Shown here: positions 14,369-19,009 of the stretch, in pieces
Layout of the letters: the number at the start of each line of letters is the position of its first letter
How positions within the stretch are numbered: position 1 is the stretch's first letter
Source: JANYIP01 sp031394045
Lineage (GTDB): Bacteria; Actinomycetota; Actinomycetes; Prado026
Length of the DNA: 19,009 nucleotides
Assembly (NCBI GenBank): GCA_031394045.1
Contig: JANMWN010000109.1
Span: forward strand, 1 to 19,009
Reading direction: 5' to 3'
Position numbers and translations under genes: made by a program
The notes under the pieces: model-generated
Database searches by the model: none
What the model saw: only the letters and a program-made list of their open reading frames with translations
Told to the model about the DNA's origin: nothing

Positions 14369-15515
14369 CTGCGGATCGGGAGTCGCTAGACCCATTCACC
14401 CCGGCCAGCCGCGCTAGATCCAGCACCTTCTCGATGCCCTTGGCAGTGTCCTGCCAGCTGAACTTGTGCGCGTGGTCGCGCGCCGCTCGGCCAAGCTCCT
14501 CACGAAGTTCTTGGTCGGCCAGCAGTAGCCCGACGTGATTGAGGAAGTCGGTGTCGTTGTCGGCCAGCAGCCCGGTAGCGAGGTCGAGTACCGATTCGGT
14601 GGTGCCACCTGCCGCTCGGAATGCCACTGTCGGCGTGCCGTGGAGCCCCGCCTCAAGCACGACGAGCCCCCAACCTTCCTTGACCGAAGGCAGCAGCTGG
14701 AGCCACGACTCGGCGAGCAGACTGTGCTTGACGTCTTCACTCACGAAACCGGTGAAGCGGACCGCGTCGCTCACCCCCAGGTCTCTGGCGCGGGACTTCA
14801 GATCTGCCTCCCAGTACCCGTGTCCCACGATGGTGAGACGGAGCTCGGGATGCGCCGCCCGGTGCAGCGCGACGGCCTCGAGGGCCAGCTCGACTCTCTT
14901 GTGCGGGACCAGGCGGCCCAGCACAACCATGGACGGGTAGGCGCTCTTGCCGATTGCAGCATCCCCGTCTTTGTCTGGCAGGTCGTTGCCGCCATGGACG
15001 ACGCTGATCTGCTCCGCCCGGATCCCGAGCGGGACGAGCTCTTGCCGGGTTGCGTCCGACACGGTCACGTAATCCCGCCCGGAGTAGACTTTCGGTGCCG
15101 CCCTCGACTCGAGCCACCAGCCGATCCGCGAGCTGACGGGGCCGAACACCTCAGGCCACTGCTCGCGGTGCACGTGGTGCACGAGGTTGACAGTGGGAAT
15201 GCGCGTCCACAGCGGTGTCCAGAAAGGCACGCCGTTCTGGACGTCGAGCACAACGTCGTACCTGCCCCTTGCGGCGAACAGGTGGGCTGCGGCCATGACG
15301 TAGACGGAGTACCGTCCGCCCCGGCGGAGGTACGTGCGTCCTGCTCGCTGTTCGCTGCGAGAAGCTCCGTCGTACCCCGCCGTGAATATCGTGATCTCGT
15401 GGCCGAGCTCGACAAGAACGTCGCAGACGCGCTCGACGTAGGTCTCGGACCCTCCGGCCTCTGGATGACCCGCGTCGCGCCACGTGAAGATCAGCACGCG
15501 CACTCGGGTCACCAT
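14349..15515 (-). CDS. Family 4 glycosyltransferase (Rv0225-like)
   Basis: From ATG 15515 the product is 388 aa. RVLIFTWRDAGHPEAGGSE followed by TYVERV is the GT-B N-terminal motif with the Gly-rich loop. VVLGRLVPHKRVELALEA is the donor-domain start, and EGWGLVVLE carries the EX7E glutamates. It is cytoplasmic and retaining; the sugar is unknown. The start is uncertain. GTG 15557 lies 6 nt after the start predicted from a TAGTGT -10. ATG 15515 directly abuts AGGGAG, GTG 15512 is 3 nt from it, and the conserved protein begins only at about 15506. It is divergent from the methyltransferase at 15652 and convergent with the GT-C-like gene, overlapping by 20 bp. The same three-gene order and orientation is what I recall for Rv0226c-Rv0225-Rv0224c. 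Confidence 0.88.
   Translation of the reverse strand: MVTRVRVLIFTWRDAGHPEAGGSETYVERVCDVLVELGHEITIFTAGYDGASRSEQRAGRTYLRRGGRYSVYVMAAAHLFAARGRYDVVLDVQNGVPFWTPLWTRIPTVNLVHHVHREQWPEVFGPVSSRIGWWLESRAAPKVYSGRDYVTVSDATRQELVPLGIRAEQISVVHGGNDLPDKDGDAAIGKSAYPSMVVLGRLVPHKRVELALEAVALHRAAHPELRLTIVGHGYWEADLKSRARDLGVSDAVRFTGFVSEDVKHSLLAESWLQLLPSVKEGWGLVVLEAGLHGTPTVAFRAAGGTTESVLDLATGLLADNDTDFLNHVGLLLADQELREELGRAARDHAHKFSWQDTAKGIEKVLDLARLAGVNGSSDSRSAVTSSRT
14356..14385. terminator. Inverted repeat at the second convergent gene end
   Basis: CGACTC (14356-14361) pairs with GAGTCG (14380-14385). The 18-nt loop contains the TAA stop (14366-14368) of the GT-C-like gene. The stem is only 6 bp and no U-tract follows. 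It is listed because the placement repeats that of the stronger hairpin at 5081-5111. Confidence 0.25.
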
Positions 15516-15564
15516 CTCCCTGACTGTCCTCGCGGGCTGACGACCACCGTCGGCCACATCGGTG

Positions 15565-15581
15565 GCTGAACACTACTCAGC
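15565..15581. promoter_or_regulatory. Candidate operator: GCTGA-N7-TCAGC inverted repeat
   Basis: A perfect 5-bp inverted repeat with a 7-nt spacer covers the minus-strand -10 box in the 136-bp region between the divergent GT4 (ATG 15515) and methyltransferase (15652). A third CTGA at 15588-15591 continues an 11-bp spacing (CTGA 15566, TCAG 15577, CTGA 15588). Overlapping this is CTACT-N4-AGTAG (15573-15586). It looks like a dimer-binding site for a regulator of the divergent pair; no regulator gene is in the window. Confidence 0.35.
15570..15575 (-). promoter_or_regulatory. -10 box for the minus-strand GT4
   Basis: On the minus strand this reads TAGTGT. Seven nt later is an A (15563) suitable as transcript start, 6 nt before GTG 15557 and 48 nt before ATG 15515. 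The leader to ATG 15515 carries GAGGAC and AGGGAG. Confidence 0.4.
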
Positions 15582-15638
15582 AGTAGCCTGAGCTGCCGGT
15601 GGAAACCGCGCATCGCACCCTCGGGGTGTCGGCCCGGC

Positions 15639-15644
15639 TAGCAT
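15639..15644 (+). promoter_or_regulatory. -10 box of a probable leaderless promoter for the methyltransferase
   Basis: TAGCAT fits TANNNT and ends 7 nt before GTG 15652, the same spacing as TAGGGT before ATG 3824. The ATG at 15643 lies inside this hexamer, so it could not be translated from this promoter. Confidence 0.45.
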
Positions 15645-15651
15645 GCCGCCG

Positions 15652-16401
15652 GTGGTGACGAAGCGGCGGGGACCGGGCTCTGCCGCTGACGGCCTCCACC
15701 GTTCCGTCGATCTCTTGCGGGCGTTTCGTGTCGAGCAGACCGACCCAGATCGCTTCTACGGACTCCTCGCAGCCGACTCCGCCCGGCTGGTGGCCGCCTT
15801 CACTCCTCTCGAAGGCCGAACGGTCCTTGACCTGGGAGCCGGACCTGTCCAGTTCGCCGAGGCCTTCCACGCCCGCGGCGCCCGGTACATCGCGGTCGAT
15901 CACGACGAGGTGGCGCTTGCGCGAAGCGACCTACCTGGCAGCAGCTCCGTGGTCGCCGACGGCGAGAACCTCCCTGTCCGGGATGGCAGCGTCGATGTCG
16001 CCTTCTCCAGCAACGCCTTCGAGCATGCCAGCCAGCCAGGCCGGCTGGGTGACGAGCTGGTCCGGGTGACCCGGCCCGGCGGCCTCGTGGTGATCGCGTA
16101 CACGAACTGGCTGTCGCCGTGGGGCGGGCACGAGACCTCGCCGTTCCACTACCTCGGTGGCGAGCGGGCGATCCGGATCTACACCCGCAGGTACGGTCAC
16201 CCGCCCAAGAACCAGGTGGGGGACAACCTGTTCCGGCTGTCCGTCGCGGCCGGGCTCCGGTGGGCGAAGGAGCAGCCGGACGCCGAGCTGATCGAGGCGC
16301 GCCCGCGGTACTACCCGCAGTGGACGCGGCCCTTGCTCGCCGTCCCGGGGCTGCGCGAGGTCGCGACCTGGAACCTGCTTCTCGTGCTGCGCCGGACCTG
16401 A
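15652..16401 (+). CDS. Class I SAM-dependent methyltransferase (Rv0224c-like)
   Basis: The product is 249 aa from GTG 15652 (252 from ATG 15643). The sequence has VLDLGAGPVQFAE (motif I), YIAVDHDE (acidic end of beta 2), VVADGENLPVRDGSVDVAFSS (motif II region) and NAFEH, followed by RPGGLVVIAYTNW, the standard Methyltransferase_11 layout. It is cytoplasmic; the acceptor is unknown but likely a lipid-linked sugar or lipid, given that aftD follows after 1 nt and a GT4 is divergent. GTG 15652 is preferred because a TAGCAT -10 lies 7 nt upstream and neither start has a Shine-Dalgarno. Codon use changes sharply within the gene: by my count 30 of 140 codons end in A/T over 15661-16080, but only 3 of 100 over 16081-16380. 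Confidence 0.88.
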   Translation: MVTKRRGPGSAADGLHRSVDLLRAFRVEQTDPDRFYGLLAADSARLVAAFTPLEGRTVLDLGAGPVQFAEAFHARGARYIAVDHDEVALARSDLPGSSSVVADGENLPVRDGSVDVAFSSNAFEHASQPGRLGDELVRVTRPGGLVVIAYTNWLSPWGGHETSPFHYLGGERAIRIYTRRYGHPPKNQVGDNLFRLSVAAGLRWAKEQPDAELIEARPRYYPQWTRPLLAVPGLREVATWNLLLVLRRT

Positions 16402-16402
16402 C

Positions 16403-19009
16403 GTGCCGGCACCCCGGCCGCACCGGTCGCCCGCGCTGGTCGACGGCGTCCGCCGGATCACCGGCGCCGTGCTGCTCGTGGCCCTGACGTTCAGCCAGGC
16501 ACCCGGGCGGATCGTCGCCGACACCAAGCTCGACCTGGTCGTCGACCCCGGCCGGTTCCTGGGCCGGTCGCTCCAGGCGTGGGACCCCTCGGCCGCGTTC
16601 GGGCAGCTGCAGAACCAGGCGTACGGCTACCTGTTCCCGATGGGGCCGTTCTTCTGGCTGGGCCACGTGTGCGGGCTGCCGCCCTGGGTGGTGCAGCGGC
16701 TCTGGTGGGTGGTCCTGCTCCTGCTCGCCTACGCCGGGTTCCTCCGGCTGGCGCGGCTGCTCGGCATCGGCACCCCGACCACGCAGCTCATCGGCGCGCT
16801 GGCGTACGCCCTCGGCCCGCGGGTGGTCACCGAGCTGGGGTCGATCTCGGTCGAGCTGGTCCCGCTGGTCCTGCTGCCCTGGGTGTTGACGCCGCTGGTG
16901 TCCGGCGCGCGGACGGGTTCGGTGCGCAAGTCGGCGGCCTGGTCGGCGCTCGCGGTGGCCTGCATGGGCGGGGTCAACGCCGCGGCGGTGCTGGCCGTCC
17001 TGGTGCTGCCGTTGCTGTTCCTGCTGTCCCGGGCTCGCGGCCCTCGACGGACCCGGCTGCTGCTGAGCTGGCTCGGCTGCCTCGTCCTGGCAGTCGCCTG
17101 GTGGTTCCTGCCGCTGCTGGTCCTCGGTCGGTACGCGTACCCGTTCCTGTCGTACATCGAGAACGCCGGCGTCACCACGGCGGCGACCGGCGCGCCCAAC
17201 GTGCTGCGCGGCACCGACCACTGGCTGGGGTTCCTGGTCACGGGGGGTCAGCCGACCTTCCCGGCCGGGCACGTCCTCGCCACGACCCCGGTGTACGTCG
17301 CAGCCACGGTGCTGGTGGCCGCGCTCGGCGCCCTGGGGCTCGGCCACCGGCGTGCCCCGGAACGCCGGTTCCTGCGCTGGGGCCTGCTGGCCGGCGCGGT
17401 CCTGGTGGGCGTCGGCTACGCAGGGGCGTACGGGGGACCGGCCGCTGCTGCCGTCCACCATGTGCTAGACGGTCCGCTGGCGCCGTTCCGGAACGTCCAC
17501 AAGTTCGACCCCGTCCTGCGGCTCCCGCTGACGCTGGGCCTGACCGCCGCCCTCGCCCTCGTGCCGGCCGCGGTCGCCCGTGCCGTCGCACGACTCAGGG
17601 GCGAGGACGCCGACTGGCTCCGGCGGCACCCGCTGGTGACGGTACGAGCGGCGGGGCTCGTCGTGCTTCTGCCCCTGCTCCTGTCGACCGCCCCTGCGTG
17701 GACCGGCGCGCTCGCCCCCAACGGCTCGTTCACCGCGATCCCGACCTGGTGGTCCCAGACGGCGGACTGGCTGGCGGCCCACGACGAGGGCGGGACTGGT
17801 GGCCGTGCCCTGCTGGAGCCGGCCTCAGCCTTCGCGGACTACGTGTGGGGGAGCCCGCAGGACGAACCATTACAGGCGCTCGCGCGCTCCCCGTGGGTGG
17901 TCCGGGGAGCCGTCCCGCTGGGTGCGCCAGGGGCCACCCGGTTGCTGGACGGGATCGAGTCGCTCGTCACAACCGGACGCTCCGTGCCCGCCCTCGCCGC
18001 GGCGCTGGCCCGGGCCGGGGTTCGCTACGTCGTGCTCCGCAACGACCTGGCGCCTGGCGCGTCGGCCACGTCGCCAGCGGTCGCCAGGTCGACCTTCGAG
18101 GCGAGCCCAGGCCTGCGCCGGGTCGTCGGCCTCGGTGACCGGATGCCTACCACGGCCGGGCAGAGCTTCGACCTGGCCGGACCGCTGGCGTCGCCCCAGG
18201 CCGTCGAGATCTTCGAGGTGCTGCGCCCGCAGGCCGTCGCCACGGTCCTGTCCGGCCAGCCGGTCGGCCTCAGCGGGGGACCCGAGGCCACGGCCGGCAC
18301 GATCGCGCTCGACCCGGGCACCCCGTTGGTCGCGCTGGCCGACGGCGGGCCCGACGACCGGCTGCTCGGCACGGACACCCTGCGCCGCCGGACCCTCAAC
18401 TTCGGGGCCCCTGTCGGTCGCGGGTACGGACCCACCCTGCCCGCCGACGTCGACCCGCGCCGCGGTCGCCCGGCGGCCGATGTGACGCCGTACGACGGGG
18501 TGCAGCACCAGACGACGGCGACCCTGGACGGCGCGGTGTCCGTCACCGCCACGTCGTCGGCATCCGACGCGTTCGCGGTGGGCTGGCGGGGACCGTCGGC
18601 CGCGCCGACGTCCGCCTTCGACGGCGACCCTTCGACCGCGTGGGTGACCGACCTCGCTCCGGACCGCCCCGCGGTCCGGGTGGCGTACGCGTCCCCGGTC
18701 TCGCTGGCCGGGATCGTCCTGCGTTTCGACGACCTCCCCAGCGGGGTGGCCCGGCCGGCCAAGGTGACCGTGGTCACCGACAGCGGCCGCGTCGACGTCA
18801 CGGTCGACTCGGACCGGGTACGCGTCGCCCTGTCCGGGACCACCCGGTCGGTGCAGCTGATGCTCACGCCGACCGCCGGTGACGAGCGGGCCGTCGGGCT
18901 CGGCGACGTCGACGGGCTGCCCGTCGTGACGCCAGGGCTGGCGGTACCGGGCGACTCGGCAGCGGCCGGTCCGGGAAGCACCTGGGTGTTCACCCGCGAC
19001 CCGGCCGGC
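16403..19009 (+). CDS. aftD: Alpha-(1->3)-arabinofuranosyltransferase, AftD family (3' end outside window)
   Basis: The frame is open from GTG 16403 to the window end (869 codons). After one helix comes the external acidic loop VADTKLDL (Asp codons 16520 and 16532), then FGQLQNQAYGYLFPMGPFF and QRLWW, which closely match mycobacterial AftD. Many helices follow to about residue 440, then a soluble extracytoplasmic part, including FRNVHKFDP on an earlier loop. A discoidin-like carbohydrate-binding stretch (AFDGDPSTAWVTD, near 18617-18655) is cut by the window edge. AftD is an arabinofuranosyltransferase using decaprenyl-phospho-arabinose during arabinan assembly. Whether this host makes mycobacterial-type arabinan cannot be seen. 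It starts 1 nt after the methyltransferase stop, so the two are probably co-translated. Nearly every codon ends in G or C. Confidence 0.92.
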   Translation, partial: MPAPRPHRSPALVDGVRRITGAVLLVALTFSQAPGRIVADTKLDLVVDPGRFLGRSLQAWDPSAAFGQLQNQAYGYLFPMGPFFWLGHVCGLPPWVVQRLWWVVLLLLAYAGFLRLARLLGIGTPTTQLIGALAYALGPRVVTELGSISVELVPLVLLPWVLTPLVSGARTGSVRKSAAWSALAVACMGGVNAAAVLAVLVLPLLFLLSRARGPRRTRLLLSWLGCLVLAVAWWFLPLLVLGRYAYPFLSYIENAGVTTAATGAPNVLRGTDHWLGFLVTGGQPTFPAGHVLATTPVYVAATVLVAALGALGLGHRRAPERRFLRWGLLAGAVLVGVGYAGAYGGPAAAAVHHVLDGPLAPFRNVHKFDPVLRLPLTLGLTAALALVPAAVARAVARLRGEDADWLRRHPLVTVRAAGLVVLLPLLLSTAPAWTGALAPNGSFTAIPTWWSQTADWLAAHDEGGTGGRALLEPASAFADYVWGSPQDEPLQALARSPWVVRGAVPLGAPGATRLLDGIESLVTTGRSVPALAAALARAGVRYVVLRNDLAPGASATSPAVARSTFEASPGLRRVVGLGDRMPTTAGQSFDLAGPLASPQAVEIFEVLRPQAVATVLSGQPVGLSGGPEATAGTIALDPGTPLVALADGGPDDRLLGTDTLRRRTLNFGAPVGRGYGPTLPADVDPRRGRPAADVTPYDGVQHQTTATLDGAVSVTATSSASDAFAVGWRGPSAAPTSAFDGDPSTAWVTDLAPDRPAVRVAYASPVSLAGIVLRFDDLPSGVARPAKVTVVTDSGRVDVTVDSDRVRVALSGTTRSVQLMLTPTAGDERAVGLGDVDGLPVVTPGLAVPGDSAAAGPGSTWVFTRDPAG

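Noticed and set aside
15800..17461. Long open minus-strand frame (553 codons) across the methyltransferase and aftD
   Set aside because: It crosses two well-supported plus-strand genes and has shadow composition (Arg/Gln/Gly/Pro), so it is not a gene.
16579..18138. Open plus-strand frame (519 codons) inside aftD in another frame
   Set aside because: It lacks hydrophobic helices and motifs; the aftD frame starting at 16403 contains all the family motifs and is open throughout.
1..19009. RNA genes, CRISPR arrays, IS elements, attachment sites
   Set aside because: I saw no tRNA-like cloverleaf, spaced repeats, transposase motif or terminal inverted repeats; intergenic space is under 140 bp everywhere, so nothing larger than promoters and short hairpins fits outside genes.

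Overview
The window is high-GC, densely coded actinobacterial DNA. GTG and TTG starts, 4-bp stop/start overlaps, TANNNT -10 boxes placed for leaderless messages and AftD-family (DUF3367) arabinofuranosyltransferases all point to Actinomycetia. I cannot name a genus from sequence alone. There is no RNA gene, CRISPR array, IS element or phage gene that I can support.

Layout: (1) 1-1251 is the 3' part of polA, covering about the whole polymerase domain. (2) 1362-2804 is a secreted lipoprotein alpha/beta hydrolase, and 2710-3813 is a UDP-glucuronate decarboxylase-like sugar-nucleotide enzyme whose start codon is uncertain. (3) 3824-4186 is a small two-helix membrane protein and 4254-5096 a class I methyltransferase. 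The methyltransferase runs convergently into a Wzx-like flippase on the minus strand (5070-6308). (4) A plus-strand operon reads from a divergent promoter region: a very large AftD-like membrane glycosyltransferase (6378-10490), a GT2 (10492-11331), a GT4 (11328-12407) and a polytopic GT-C-like protein with an unusual small C-terminal module (12404-14368). (5) A minus-strand GT4 (14349-15515) is divergent from a methyltransferase (15652-16401), which is followed after 1 nt by a second, more canonical aftD (16403 to the window end, open).

Taken together, about 15 kb (2.7-19 kb) is a cell-envelope glycan assembly locus. It holds a nucleotide-sugar enzyme (UDP-xylose type), cytoplasmic GT2/GT4 transferases, a flippase, three membrane-embedded GT-C-type proteins acting outside the membrane with lipid-linked sugars, and two methyltransferases that could methylate sugars. 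The block TM protein (+), GT4 (-), methyltransferase (+) has the same content and orientation as I recall for mycobacterial Rv0226c-Rv0225-Rv0224c, and aftD lies beside it.

The points most worth following are: two different AftD paralogues in one locus; a DUF2613-like tail fused to, or nested in, the GT-C-like gene; an abrupt change of codon use inside the 15652-16401 methyltransferase; inverted repeats straddling the stop codon at both convergent gene ends; and a perfect GCTGA-N7-TCAGC inverted repeat on a divergent promoter.
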